A stretch of DNA of 64,000 nt from an uncultured Paraprevotella sp. (GCA_944321365.1 CALULA010000002.1:124001-188000), one strand, 5' to 3'. Positions 43,273 to 52,614 are shown, counted from the first letter of the stretch. The notes: a model not told the origin generated them from the letters alone. Numbers and translations: made by a program.

Positions 43273-44743
43273 ATAGGCTGTTCTTCCGGTTCCTGTTAAA
43301 AGGCTTTTTTTCGCGTCCGTAATTTTTCTTTCCATAGTCTGCCGACCGTCCTTCGCGACGTTTCCCATAATGTTCGCGTCCTTCTCGACGTTCCTGATTA
43401 TCCCAGGCATACCGGTCGGAAGCATAACCGCCACCGCGAGGCCGTCCATCGCGGTCATCGAACCGACGTTTTTTGAAACGATAGTTTCCTTCTTCTTCGT
43501 CATCTATGCTCTGTTTGAACTCGCGATGCATTTTGAAGCGTCGTTTTTCGGCCATTTGTCGGCGTTCTTCATCGGTTTTGATTTCGCGTCCTTCAGAACG
43601 TATGTCTTTATACTTTCCGCTGAATATTTGGTATTTCCTGAACTCACATTCCAAAGACCCGTTATATAGAGGGATTTTTATGGATGGTTTTAGCCCTATT
43701 TGGTCGAAGCATTCCTCGCGGTAGCTCAGTATCCAGGCGTCGTTGTCCAGGAACTGGTGCTTCAGCCGTTCGCCGATGGTGCGGTACAGTCCCAACAGGT
43801 CGGGGGCAGAGATGCGCTCTCCGTAGGGCGGGTTGGTGATGATGATGCTTTTCTCTGCCGGCTGCTCGAACTGATGGAAGTCCTGCTGGCTGATTTCGAT
43901 TTCCTTGCTCAGCCCTGCCGCTTTCACGTTACGCGTGGCGATATCCACGGCATTGCGGTTGATGTCGTAGCCATATATCTTGTGGTTGAACTCGTGTTCC
44001 TGAGAATCGTCATTGTAGATCCTGTCGAACATTTCCTTGTCAAAGTCACGCCATTTCTCGAACGCATATTCCTTGCGGAACACACCGGGCGCGATGCCAC
44101 GGGCAATGAGGGCAGCTTCGATGGGGATAGTGCCCGAACCGCACATGGGGTCTATCAGGTCACATTCGCCATGCCAGCCCGTCATCAGGATCATGCCAGC
44201 GGCCAGCACCTCATTCAGTGGTGCTTCCACAGACTCTTGGCGGTAGCCGCGACGGTGCAGTGATTCGCCTGAACTGTCTAAAGACAGTGTGCAGTCGTTT
44301 TCTGCGATGTGGATGTTCAGCTGCAGATCGGGATTTGTCACGCGCACATTAGGTCGTGAGCCGGTTTTCTCGCGGAAATAGTCTGCGATAGCGTCTTTTA
44401 CTTTGTAGGCGACGAACTTGCTGTGTCGGAATTCTGTGGAGAACACCACGGAGTCTACGGCAAAGCTCGTGTCGTTGTCTATATATTGTTCCCATTCTAT
44501 GTCCTTGACGGCATTGTAGACCTGGTCGGCAGATGCTGCCTTGAAATGCTTGATGGGCTTCAGGATACGGATAGCGGTGCGCAGAGAAAAGTTGGCACGA
44601 TACATCATCTCTTTATCTCCGGTGAAAGATACCATGCGGTGTCCCGTTTGAATATTGTTTGCGCCCAAGTCGGTCAGTTCCTTGGCTAAAAGGTTTTCCA
44701 AGCCTTGGAAGGTCTTGGCGATGAGTTCGAATTCGGTTTCCAT
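43256..44743 (-). CDS. THUMP-domain class I SAM-dependent RNA methyltransferase with charged tail
   Basis: Protein of 495 residues related to the N-terminal half of RlmL (23S rRNA m2G methyltransferase). The order is ferredoxin-like plus THUMP region (about 1-160), HRRGYR, then the Rossmann domain with DPMCGSGTIPIEAALIA (about 193-209) and the catalytic ITNPPYGER (about 295-303). The last about 100 residues are a low-complexity tail rich in R, K, G, D, E and Y (for example GRPRGGGYASDR), presumably disordered and RNA-binding. Such tails are not part of the catalytic family. It is followed by the peptidase gene with a 17-base overlap. Confidence 0.88.
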   Translation of the reverse strand: METEFELIAKTFQGLENLLAKELTDLGANNIQTGHRMVSFTGDKEMMYRANFSLRTAIRILKPIKHFKAASADQVYNAVKDIEWEQYIDNDTSFAVDSVVFSTEFRHSKFVAYKVKDAIADYFREKTGSRPNVRVTNPDLQLNIHIAENDCTLSLDSSGESLHRRGYRQESVEAPLNEVLAAGMILMTGWHGECDLIDPMCGSGTIPIEAALIARGIAPGVFRKEYAFEKWRDFDKEMFDRIYNDDSQEHEFNHKIYGYDINRNAVDIATRNVKAAGLSKEIEISQQDFHQFEQPAEKSIIITNPPYGERISAPDLLGLYRTIGERLKHQFLDNDAWILSYREECFDQIGLKPSIKIPLYNGSLECEFRKYQIFSGKYKDIRSEGREIKTDEERRQMAEKRRFKMHREFKQSIDDEEEGNYRFKKRRFDDRDGRPRGGGYASDRYAWDNQERREGREHYGKRREGRSADYGKKNYGREKKPFNRNRKNSLYDEED

Positions 44744-44782
44744 TGTTTAATTCGCTTCGATGGATGCTTGTTTTTCGGTTAT

Positions 44783-45700
44783 TTATTTGTATTTCTTCTG
44801 TACGAGTCTGGCTCCGGCCGGTACGTCCTCTGTTACCCAGATGTTGCCGCCGATGGTCGCTCCGCGGCCCACTGTGATTCTGCCCAGGATGGTAGAGTTG
44901 GCATAGACAATCACGTCGTCCTCCAGAATGGGGTGACGCGGGATGCCTTTGATGGGATTTCCCTTGTCATCCAGCGGGAAGCTCTTGGCTCCGAGCGTGA
45001 CGCCCTGGTAGAGTTTCACGTTGTTGCCGATGATGCAAGTGGCTCCGATTACTACACCTGTGCCGTGGTCTATGGTGAAATGATGGCCTATCTGAGCGGC
45101 AGGATGGATGTCGATACCCGTTTCTGAGTGTGCCATTTCCGTGATGATTCGCGGAATCAGGGGGACACCCAGTATCAGCAGTTCATGGGCTATGCGATAG
45201 CCTGTCAGTGCCTTGATGATAGGATAGCAGCTGATGATCTCGCCGTAGGACTCGGCTGCCGGGTCACCGTTGTAGGCTGCTTCTACGTCTGTGGCCAGTA
45301 TGCGGCGCAGTTCGGGCAGTCGACTGATGAACTGTGCGGCCAGATGGGTAGCCTTTTCGCGGTAGAGGTCGCAGGCGGAACAGTCGGTTTGCGGTTCGTC
45401 CTCTTCCGGACGTTCGGCTGCAAAACATAATCCGGCCAGTATCTGTTCGCTCAGCAAACCGTATAATCGTTCGATATTCACGCCGATGTGGTAGGCGATG
45501 GTATGATGGTTTACGGTAGATTTCCCATAGAATCCCGGAAAGAGAATGGCACGACACAGTTCGATGATTTCGTGCAATACTTTGCCGGAAGGGAGGGGGT
45601 CTCCGTCTTGGTGTTCATGGAACAAACCTTTCAGTGAAGAGCATTCGGACAGTTCCGTGACGGTTTGTGCCAGAAGATGAGTAAAATTCAGCGGACTCAT
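44783..45700 (-). CDS. Serine O-acetyltransferase (CysE/EpsC-like)
   Basis: Makes O-acetylserine for cysteine synthesis. The 305-residue protein has an N-terminal helical part and a left-handed beta-helix of hexapeptide repeats. Conserved active-site stretches are THSETGIDIHPAAQIG-like (MAHSETGIDIHPAAQIG), HFTIDHGTGVVIGATCIIG and LGAKSF, then GIPRHPILEDDVIVYANSTILGR. The N-terminal half is longer than in EpsC-type enzymes, as usual in Bacteroidetes. It has its own -7 box at 45732 and lies 39 bases before the methyltransferase gene, possibly heading the whole run down to the ZnuC-like gene. Confidence 0.9.
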   Translation of the reverse strand: MSPLNFTHLLAQTVTELSECSSLKGLFHEHQDGDPLPSGKVLHEIIELCRAILFPGFYGKSTVNHHTIAYHIGVNIERLYGLLSEQILAGLCFAAERPEEDEPQTDCSACDLYREKATHLAAQFISRLPELRRILATDVEAAYNGDPAAESYGEIISCYPIIKALTGYRIAHELLILGVPLIPRIITEMAHSETGIDIHPAAQIGHHFTIDHGTGVVIGATCIIGNNVKLYQGVTLGAKSFPLDDKGNPIKGIPRHPILEDDVIVYANSTILGRITVGRGATIGGNIWVTEDVPAGARLVQKKYK

Positions 45701-45731
45701 TAAAATTATTGAATATATGACATTAGCTGTG

Positions 45732-45739
45732 CAAAGATA
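45732..45739 (-). promoter_or_regulatory. -7 box of the serine acetyltransferase gene
   Basis: The minus strand reads TATCTTTG, 32 bases before the start. It may drive the long minus-strand run to 36740. Confidence 0.55.
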
Positions 45740-45740
45740 A

Positions 45741-45776
45741 AAAAAAAAGCATTTCCTTATGGAAAAAAATGCTTTC
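45741..45776 (-). terminator. Terminator of the U32 gene
   Basis: AAAGCATTT (45746-45754) pairs with AAATGCTTT (45767-45775). On the minus strand a run of T follows immediately, separating the U32 gene from the serine acetyltransferase promoter. Confidence 0.75.
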
Positions 45777-45872
45777 TTGTTTTCTTTTTTATGTTATTGG
45801 TGGCCGGAGAGTGGCGGGGGACAGCCGTTTCCTCCGCTGTGTCCGGTCTTTTTCTCTTCTTTTCCTCCTGCG

Positions 45873-47150
45873 TCAGGTGTGCTGCGGGTCTTTTCCCAGG
45901 GTGGCGGGGGCGGTGCTGACCAGCTTGTAAAGCTTGTCGCTCGGCCGGATTTTCTCCGGAACCCTGAAAGAGACGCGCATGCCTTTCTGTACGCTGGCCA
46001 CCGGCTGCAGGTCGTAGCGCACCTCCTCCAGCGTCATGAACAGCGCTCCCGTTGTGGGGCCGGTGATGAGCAGACGGTCGCCCACGCTCATGTCGGCCGC
46101 CTCAATCTGGAATTCGCCCACGCCCAGCCGGGAGAAATACTTGATGGCCTTGCCCACGTACACTTTCTTTTCTGTTGCGGCAGAACCGTAATTTGTGGTC
46201 CATTCGCCCAAGGTCTGCCCCTGGTAGTAGCCGTCCCAGAAACCGCGGTTAAACACGCGTGCCAGCCGTTCGTCCCATTCGTCCTTACGCTCTTCGGTGA
46301 ACGTGCCGTCCAGCACGCTCTGGATGGCCTCCTGATAACACTTCACCACCGTATAGACGTATTCCGGTCCGCGGGCGCGTCCCTCTATCTTGAACACCCG
46401 CACACCGGCGTCCATCAGCTTGTCGATGAAGCGGATGGTCTTCAGGTCTTTCGGGCTCATGATGTATTTGTTGTCGATTTCCAGTTCCATGCCCGTCTCG
46501 CGGTCCTTCACGATGTAGCCTCGGCGGCAGATCTGCATACAGGCACCGCGGTTGGCCGATCGTCCCGTGTTGTCCAGGCTGAGGTAGCACTTGCCGCTCA
46601 CGGCCATGCAGAGTGCACCGTGGCAGAACATTTCGATGCGTACCGGTTCGCCGCTGGGGCCGCATACGTGCTGCTCCTCTATCTGGCGGTGGATTTCGGC
46701 CACCTGCGTCATGTTCAGTTCCCTGGCCAGCACCACCACGTCGGCAAACTGGGCGTAGAACTTCAGCGCCTCGATGTTGCTGATGTTCAGTTGAGTGGAG
46801 AGATGCACTTCCTGCCCCACCTGACGGCAGTAGGTCATGACCGCCACGTCCGAGGCGATGACGGCCGAGATACAGGCCTCGCGGGCTGCGTCGATGATGG
46901 TGCGCATCAGCGGCAGGTCCTCGCCGTAGATGATGGTGTTCACGGTCAGATAACTTTTGATGCCGTGATCGGCGCAGGTCTGTGCGATGTCTTTCAGGTC
47001 GTTTATGGTAAACGTGCTGGCCGAGTGAGCCCGCATGTTCAGGTTCTCAATGCCGAAATAGATGGAGTCGGCTCCGGCCTTGATGGCGGCGGCCAGCGAC
47101 TCGCGTGACCCTACGGGAGCCATGATTTCAAAGTCTTCTCTGGTCATCAT
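45873..47150 (-). CDS. Peptidase U32-family protein (TrhP/RlhA type)
   Basis: Protein of about 425 residues. The U32 signature is clear: EMFCHGALCMAVSGKCYLS (about residues 170-188), with the family cysteines and NRGACMQICRRGY after it. The N-terminus APVGSRESLAAAIKAGADSIYFG is a TIM-barrel start. Family members once called collagenases act in RNA hydroxylation (23S rRNA C2501 by RlhA, tRNA wobble U34 by TrhP) using iron and prephenate. The length and MAPVGS start favour the TrhP side. ATG 47150 is chosen because the upstream TTG lies within the -7 box. It diverges from dusB, another tRNA-modifying gene. Confidence 0.88.
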   Translation of the reverse strand: MMTREDFEIMAPVGSRESLAAAIKAGADSIYFGIENLNMRAHSASTFTINDLKDIAQTCADHGIKSYLTVNTIIYGEDLPLMRTIIDAAREACISAVIASDVAVMTYCRQVGQEVHLSTQLNISNIEALKFYAQFADVVVLARELNMTQVAEIHRQIEEQHVCGPSGEPVRIEMFCHGALCMAVSGKCYLSLDNTGRSANRGACMQICRRGYIVKDRETGMELEIDNKYIMSPKDLKTIRFIDKLMDAGVRVFKIEGRARGPEYVYTVVKCYQEAIQSVLDGTFTEERKDEWDERLARVFNRGFWDGYYQGQTLGEWTTNYGSAATEKKVYVGKAIKYFSRLGVGEFQIEAADMSVGDRLLITGPTTGALFMTLEEVRYDLQPVASVQKGMRVSFRVPEKIRPSDKLYKLVSTAPATLGKDPQHT

Positions 47151-47165
47151 ATTGGATTTTGTCTG

Positions 47166-47224
47166 CAAAGATACAATAAAATTCGGGTTCTGCTTCCGCT
47201 TTCGCTTTCCTTACTTTATCTTTG
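47166..47224. promoter_or_regulatory. Divergent promoter pair for the U32 gene and dusB
   Basis: Minus-strand TATCTTTG is at 47166-47173 and plus-strand TATCTTTG at 47217-47224. Starts are 16 and 6 bases downstream respectively, so the dusB transcript would be nearly or wholly leaderless. Confidence 0.6.
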
Positions 47225-47229
47225 CATCC

Positions 47230-48258
47230 ATGAAAATAGGAAATGTAGAGTTCGGGCCATACCCTGTGTTCCTGGCCCCGATGGAGGATGTGACGGACAT
47301 CGGCTTCCGTCTGTTGTGCAAGCGCTTCGGTGCAGCCATGGTCTATTCCGAATTCGTGGCTGCGGATGCGTTGGTGCGTATGGTGAACCGCAGTCTGGAG
47401 AAACTGGCCGTGTGTGACGATGAACGCCCTGTGGCCATACAGATCTATGGCAAGGAGCCTGGGCCTGTGGCTGATGCCGCCCGCATCGTGATGGAACGGG
47501 CACATCCCGATGTGCTCGACCTGAACTTTGGCTGCCCTGTCAAGAAAGTGGCCGGAAAGGGGGCGGGGGCCGGTATGCTGCAGAACATTCCCAAGATGCT
47601 GGAGATTACGCGGGCCGTGGTGGACGCGGTGGATGTGCCCGTCACGGTGAAGACCCGGCTGGGCTGGGACGACAGCAGTAAGGTGATTGTGGACCTGGCC
47701 GAACGGTTGCAGGACTGCGGCATACAGGCACTGACCATCCATGGGCGCACCCGTGCGCAGATGTACACCGGCGAGGCCGACTGGACCCTCATCGGCGAGG
47801 TGAAGCGCAACCCGCGCATGACGATTCCCATCATCGGCAACGGTGACATCACATCGCCCCAGCGGGCACGGGAATGTTTTGAACGCTACGGTGTGGATGC
47901 CGTGATGGTGGGGCGCGCCACATTCGGACGCCCTTGGATTTTCAAGGAAATCATGGACGAGCTGCAGCCCGGCGAGGTGTCTGCCGGTGCGGCCATACCG
48001 AGTGCTTACCCACCGATGAGCGCGGACTGGAAGATTGACGTGCTCAAGGAGCAGGTGCTCACCAGTGTGCGCCGCATCGACGAGTACCGTGGCATCCTGC
48101 ACAGCCGCCGTCATCTGGCCGCCTCACCGGTGTTCAAGGGCATCCCGAACTTCCGCGATACGCGCATTGCCATGCTTCGGGCCGGGACGGTGGACGAGCT
48201 GTTTGCCATCTTGGAGCAGGCCCGCGAGGCCGTGCGACAGGCAGAACAGAACGCATGA
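47230..48258 (+). CDS. dus: tRNA-dihydrouridine synthase (DusB-like)
   Basis: FMN-dependent reductase of uridines in tRNA D-loops; 342 residues. The N-terminus PVFLAPMEDVTDIGFRLL is the flavin-binding start. The catalytic cysteine lies in DLNFGCPVKKVAGKGAGAG (about residues 97-115), followed by TVKTRLGWDD, LTIHGRTRAQMYTG, PIIGNGDI and DAVMVGRATFGRPWIF. ATG 47230 is chosen because a longer frame from 47062 runs back over the divergent U32 gene. It starts only 6 bases after a -7 box. An HD protein follows 13 bases downstream. Confidence 0.93.
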   Translation: MKIGNVEFGPYPVFLAPMEDVTDIGFRLLCKRFGAAMVYSEFVAADALVRMVNRSLEKLAVCDDERPVAIQIYGKEPGPVADAARIVMERAHPDVLDLNFGCPVKKVAGKGAGAGMLQNIPKMLEITRAVVDAVDVPVTVKTRLGWDDSSKVIVDLAERLQDCGIQALTIHGRTRAQMYTGEADWTLIGEVKRNPRMTIPIIGNGDITSPQRARECFERYGVDAVMVGRATFGRPWIFKEIMDELQPGEVSAGAAIPSAYPPMSADWKIDVLKEQVLTSVRRIDEYRGILHSRRHLAASPVFKGIPNFRDTRIAMLRAGTVDELFAILEQAREAVRQAEQNA

Positions 48259-48271
48259 TAAGAACAGAAAG

Positions 48272-48844
48272 ATGGATACGACAGATAAGACAAGACTGAA
48301 AGACCGGATAGCCCGACGGGTGACGGAGTTCTATATTGCCCATCCTCCGGCCCTGGAACAAATCACGCACACGCAGACCGTGGCGGCCTATACGCGGCTC
48401 ATCGCCGTGGGAGAGGGCTGGGGAGGCGACCGTCTGGAACTGGTGGAGACGGCAGCATGGCTACACGACATCGGGTGTCCTGCGGCGAGGCGGCTGTATG
48501 GCAACAGCCTGCCGGTGCACCAGCAGGAAGAGGGCCGCAGGCTGGTGGAGGAATGGCTGCGCGATGAGGCCGGACTGACAGCGGTGGAGAAGGAATGGCT
48601 GGCCGCTGTAGTGGGGAGTCATCACCGTTTCGATGCCGCTCACGAACTGCATTTTGAACCGTTGTTCGAGGCCGACCTGACGGTCAATATGGCGGAGGGT
48701 TATTATCAGCTGTCGCAGGCCGCTCATTTCTACGACAAGATGTTGACCACTGCTACGGGGCGGTCCTTGTTCCATGCCCTGTTCCTCAGTCCGTCGGCGA
48801 ACGTAGGGCGGCAGCCGGAAGGCACCGGACCGGAGAACGGATGA
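48272..48844 (+). CDS. HD-domain phosphohydrolase-like protein
   Basis: Protein of 190 residues with the HD fold pattern: H in HTQTVAAYTRLIAVGEG (about residues 33-49), the paired AWLHDIGCPAA (HD, about 65-75), HQQEEGRRL and VVGSHHRFD (about 112-120), and a late D in FEADLTVNMAEG. Such proteins hydrolyse phosphomonoesters, nucleotides or cyclic nucleotides; the substrate here is unknown. It starts 13 bases after dusB and is probably cotranscribed. The last about 20 residues are G/P-rich and not conserved-looking. Confidence 0.8.
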   Translation: MDTTDKTRLKDRIARRVTEFYIAHPPALEQITHTQTVAAYTRLIAVGEGWGGDRLELVETAAWLHDIGCPAARRLYGNSLPVHQQEEGRRLVEEWLRDEAGLTAVEKEWLAAVVGSHHRFDAAHELHFEPLFEADLTVNMAEGYYQLSQAAHFYDKMLTTATGRSLFHALFLSPSANVGRQPEGTGPENG

Positions 48845-48978
48845 CCGTACAGGCGGATGCGCCGGGCGGGCGTCCTCCTGTCCGGTGCTGCGTATGCGGC
48901 GAAAGACGTCCGTAGAGCATCGGCGGCGGGCGGAAGTCCCCTGCCGTCCTGTCCGCACCGGGCGTCACGCGCGGGCTG

Positions 48979-51654
48979 TCATTGCAGTGTCTGTTCCACC
49001 CATGTCTTGAAGCGGAGGGCCTTGTCGGTGCTTATGGCATCCCCGTTTTCCGCCATATATAATATGGCTTTCCGGGCGGCCTGTCCGGACGGTTTGCGGA
49101 AAATGTCGCACAGGAGGCGCAGGTTCTCTTCGGGCAATACCTCAATGTAGTGGTTAAGCATGATGGTTTCCATGTTGTCTACGAGATATTTGATGGAGTT
49201 TTCCAGATAAGTGGAAACCGAATCTTCCGTTTCTGTTTCAGGTAAGGCACTTTGGAATATGGCGTGTATGCCGTCCTTTGTTCCGTTGAGTTCGAGGAAG
49301 TCGTGCACCAAAGCCTTGTATTCCGGCGTGCATTCCTTGGCCTCCAGCGGCGGAGGCGTGACGCCTGCGGCGAGCAGTACCATTGCCGCTACCGCTTCCG
49401 GCGTTGTTTCAATGTCCGTTTGCGACAGTTCCCAGGCCCGCCGGGCTTCTTCCGTGTTAAGTTCGGTCACGAGTTCCTGCAACTGTCCGAGGGTCATGGT
49501 TTTTTTGTAGTAGGGAAGCATGATCTCTATGGCGTCATACGTCTTTTGGCTTCTGGAGTATTCCTGGGCCAGCTGTACGGATTTCTGTTCCAGTTCTGCT
49601 TCCGTCAGTCCCTGCCATCTGCCCTTGCCTTCCTTTTGCAGTATGGCCCGTGCTATGGCGGAATCCTTTTCGGTGTAATCGTTTGCCCCTTCGTAGCCGG
49701 GGGTGAATTGGACAAACTGCCGGACGGCTGCCCGCCACGCCTTGTCGCTGTCCGCCGCAGTGCCGGTTTCCGGCTTGATGTCGTCCTCTATGCGGCCCTT
49801 GAAGATTTCTCCCCAGACGGGGGCTTGCTCATACTGTGCCTTGCATCCGGCGGGAACGTGCAGGACAATCTGCTGCGTTTCTCCCATCAAAGTGTTGTCG
49901 GCCCAAGGCCGGCTTGCAGCTGCCTGCTGCCTGTTCTGTTCTGCTGCCAGTTCCGGCGGGAGGGTGGAGTGTACGTAAATATGTATTCTTTGTGCCACAT
50001 CGTTGTTCTGTCTGGACGGCAGTGCGTATTCCCCGATACGTTCCACGCTCTCCGGGATGTGGACCCTGAAGACGTCCGCACCGCTGAACGCGAACGGAGC
50101 TATCTCCCGCACGGTCTCCGGTATTTGCACATTGTCCCTCCGGCCTGCGGCAAACAGCAGTACGGTCCGGTCTTTGTTGTAAAGGATGCCGTCCTGGGCG
50201 GAATAGAACAAGTTGTCATCATCCACCGTGATTTCTCTCAGCTGCATCTTGCTGGAAGCGGTATAGTAAAGGTCGTTGCGGAGTGCCTGGGCACCTTTTA
50301 ATCCTGTGTGGGGCACTTTCTGGTAACGGCTGTAGTTGATGGTGTGTGTCCTCCCGAATTTTGTATGGGATCTCGTTTCTATCCTCAGATAAGTGGTCAG
50401 TTGGGTGGTCGGGCGCAGTGCCTCTTCTATTCCGGGCGGGATGTCGGCCGGGATATGTAGCCTTTTCAGGTTGTTGCACCCCACGAAAGCTTCTTCACCT
50501 ATGGCCCTAAGCCCCTTCGGTAGTGTGATTTCCTCCAGTTTGCCGCAGAGCCTGAAAGCTTTGTCAGGTAGTTCTGTTACGCCGTCCGGGATGTGCATCG
50601 CGGTGAGGTCCTCGCACTGCTCAAATGCGTTGTTTCCGATTCGCGTCACGCCCTGCGGCAGTTCGATGGCTTTCAGATTTATACAGCCCCCGAATGCGAA
50701 AGGCGGAATCTCGGTTATCCCTTCGGGCAGTTCTATGGACTTCAGGCTCAGGCATACGGCAAAGGCGTTCCGACCGATGCGGGTTACGGTGGGCGGAATC
50801 CGGATGCTCTTTATTTTATGGCAGTCAGAGAAAGCCAGGGGGCATATTTCCGTGACAGTGGATGGAATTTTCACAGACGTTTTTTCTCTGCCTGCCGGGC
50901 ATACGATGACCTTTGTCTTTTCCTTGTCATAGATGACGCCGTCCTCTTCCGCCAGTGTGGGATGCCCGTCCTCGATGTCTATCTCTTTCAGTCCGTTGCA
51001 GAGGGTGAAGGCTCCGGGCTGCAGTGCGGTGGTCTGTGCCGGTATGCTTACACGGGTCAGTTCTTTGCAGGCGAAGAAAGCGGCGCACCCGATTTCACGG
51101 ACGGAGGGCGGCACCTCGAACGTGGTCAGTCTGTAGGCGGGCGACAGGCACAGCAGCCGCTGGTGGTCATTGTCTATCAACGCGTTGTTGTAGAGGGAGA
51201 AATGCGTGTTTCCCTCATCAATGACAAACTGCAGTCTGGTGCATTCCTGGAAGGCCGTCGGGGCTATTTCTCTGACCGCCGGCGTGATCTTATACTCTCT
51301 GAGGCCTTTGCACTGCCAGAACGCGCTGTCGCCGATGCTCTCCACGGAGGCGGAAACCAATGCCCTCTGGAGGTTTTTGCATTTGGCAAAGGCGAATTTT
51401 CCTATCGACTTGACCTTGTTGCCTATGGCGACGTTGTAGATGTGGTCCGTAAAGAATTGCCACGGCGTCTCGCCGCAGGCAAAGTCTTCCATTTCGCCTT
51501 CGCCGCCGATGAGCAGGGTCTTGCCGGACGGGTCGAACTCCCATTTGACGGTTGAGCCGGATTTGCCGCAGGGACCGGATAGCGGTACCGTTTGTGAGCG
51601 GGCTGTCATGACCCATGTCACGGCCAGGAACAGATAAAGAAATGCTTTTTTCAT
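48979..51654 (-). CDS. Secreted BspA-type leucine-rich repeat protein with C-terminal DUF2059-like domains
   Basis: Secreted protein of 891 residues: signal peptide MKKAFLYLFLAVTWVMTARS, then BspA/TpLRR repeats (about residues 75-430 and again 480-560) of the form L..I.IP..VT.IG..AF..C..L. Repeat examples are KSIRIPPTVTRIGRNAFAVC and KAIELPQGVTRIGNNAFEQC. The C-terminal part (about 640-890) is helical. It shares segments with the next gene, such as EAKECTPEY and NHYIEVLPEENLRLLCDIF, which recall the DUF2059 fold. Likely surface or periplasmic. The start is the fifth codon of the open frame, set by the signal peptide. It is 27 bases downstream of its paralogous partner. Confidence 0.82.
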   Translation of the reverse strand: MKKAFLYLFLAVTWVMTARSQTVPLSGPCGKSGSTVKWEFDPSGKTLLIGGEGEMEDFACGETPWQFFTDHIYNVAIGNKVKSIGKFAFAKCKNLQRALVSASVESIGDSAFWQCKGLREYKITPAVREIAPTAFQECTRLQFVIDEGNTHFSLYNNALIDNDHQRLLCLSPAYRLTTFEVPPSVREIGCAAFFACKELTRVSIPAQTTALQPGAFTLCNGLKEIDIEDGHPTLAEEDGVIYDKEKTKVIVCPAGREKTSVKIPSTVTEICPLAFSDCHKIKSIRIPPTVTRIGRNAFAVCLSLKSIELPEGITEIPPFAFGGCINLKAIELPQGVTRIGNNAFEQCEDLTAMHIPDGVTELPDKAFRLCGKLEEITLPKGLRAIGEEAFVGCNNLKRLHIPADIPPGIEEALRPTTQLTTYLRIETRSHTKFGRTHTINYSRYQKVPHTGLKGAQALRNDLYYTASSKMQLREITVDDDNLFYSAQDGILYNKDRTVLLFAAGRRDNVQIPETVREIAPFAFSGADVFRVHIPESVERIGEYALPSRQNNDVAQRIHIYVHSTLPPELAAEQNRQQAAASRPWADNTLMGETQQIVLHVPAGCKAQYEQAPVWGEIFKGRIEDDIKPETGTAADSDKAWRAAVRQFVQFTPGYEGANDYTEKDSAIARAILQKEGKGRWQGLTEAELEQKSVQLAQEYSRSQKTYDAIEIMLPYYKKTMTLGQLQELVTELNTEEARRAWELSQTDIETTPEAVAAMVLLAAGVTPPPLEAKECTPEYKALVHDFLELNGTKDGIHAIFQSALPETETEDSVSTYLENSIKYLVDNMETIMLNHYIEVLPEENLRLLCDIFRKPSGQAARKAILYMAENGDAISTDKALRFKTWVEQTLQ

Positions 51655-51681
51655 ATCATTATTCATTTAGTCTTTGTGTTA

Positions 51682-52614
51682 TCATTTGGGTTGTGCGGAG
51701 AGCTGGCGGTCAATCCACGGGAGGATTTTTCCGATGATCCCGGTCATGATGGACGTGAGGGTTTCTGGGTCAACCAAGGTCCGTGTAATGGTTTCTCCGG
51801 CAGAGGTATTCTGCATTTCGTACAATATGTTCAGATCCTCTTCGGTCACTGTGCCGATGTAGCTGTTGAGTATGGCGGTTTTCACGTTAGCTTTCATGTA
51901 GTCCAGAGCTGCTTTCATTTGTTTGGTATTCCCGTCGTTTCCGTCCGACAAGGCCATCATGGCCTCCAGCATGCCCAGAAGTTTTTCTATAGCCTCATGC
52001 TGTCCGGACTTTTCATAGTATCGGTCGAATGCTGTCTTGTAGCTCTCCGTGCATTCTTTCGCCTGGATGGGGGCGGGCAGCTTGCCGGCTTTTTCCGATT
52101 CTGCCAGGATGGCTTCCCAGTCCATGGTCTTGACGGACGAGGTGTCTGCGGTGGCCTGGTTGAGGTGGGCTATGGCCGTCTGCGTTTTTTCGTCCTGCAG
52201 CAATCGCACCAGCTGGTCCAGCTGTTCCTCCGGGACGGATGTCTGGATTTGTGTCTGCTCCAGCATGATGTCGCTTATGTCCGTAAAGAACTGTTCTTTT
52301 GCATATTTGTCCGCCAGCTCTTTTGCCTTCTGCGCCTTCTCGTTCTCGCTCATCGTTTTGAATGCGGCGTTGTCCGATGTGCTGATTTTCGTCAGAATAA
52401 GTGTCTGTGCGCTCTCCGTCAAGCTGTTAAACTGCTCTTTGTCGCCAAAGGCCTTAAGGACAGCCGCCAGCTTCTCCTTGTAGGTCGCGGGGTTTTCCGT
52501 GGATTGCGGAAGGGCGGATTGGGCATGGCCCGGCAGGATGATGCCCAACAGACAGACCAGTATGCTTGCGACCCGTTTGTAATGTTGTCTGTGTTTTTGT
52601 TCATTCGTTCTCAT
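51682..52614 (-). CDS. Secreted helical protein, paralogue of the C-terminus of the BspA-type neighbour
   Basis: Protein of 310 residues with a signal peptide (HYKRVASILVCLLGIILPGHAQS). It is mostly helical, with two DUF2059-like parts: about 45-150 (TYKEKLAAVLKAFGDKEQFN..EEQLDQLVRLLQDEKT) and about 185-290. It shares QAKECTESYKTAF and NSYIGTVTEEDLNILYEM with the downstream BspA-type protein (EAKECTPEYKALV, NHYIEVLPEENLRLLCDI). The two genes are 27 bases apart and probably cotranscribed. Function unknown; a periplasmic interaction partner is a guess. The ATG at 52614 gives a longer, polar n-region than usual; a later start is possible. Confidence 0.72.
   Translation of the reverse strand: MRTNEQKHRQHYKRVASILVCLLGIILPGHAQSALPQSTENPATYKEKLAAVLKAFGDKEQFNSLTESAQTLILTKISTSDNAAFKTMSENEKAQKAKELADKYAKEQFFTDISDIMLEQTQIQTSVPEEQLDQLVRLLQDEKTQTAIAHLNQATADTSSVKTMDWEAILAESEKAGKLPAPIQAKECTESYKTAFDRYYEKSGQHEAIEKLLGMLEAMMALSDGNDGNTKQMKAALDYMKANVKTAILNSYIGTVTEEDLNILYEMQNTSAGETITRTLVDPETLTSIMTGIIGKILPWIDRQLSAQPK

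Noticed and set aside
45759..47108. Plus-strand frame of 449 codons opposite the U32 gene
   Set aside because: Shadow of the U32 gene, whose signature is clear on the minus strand.
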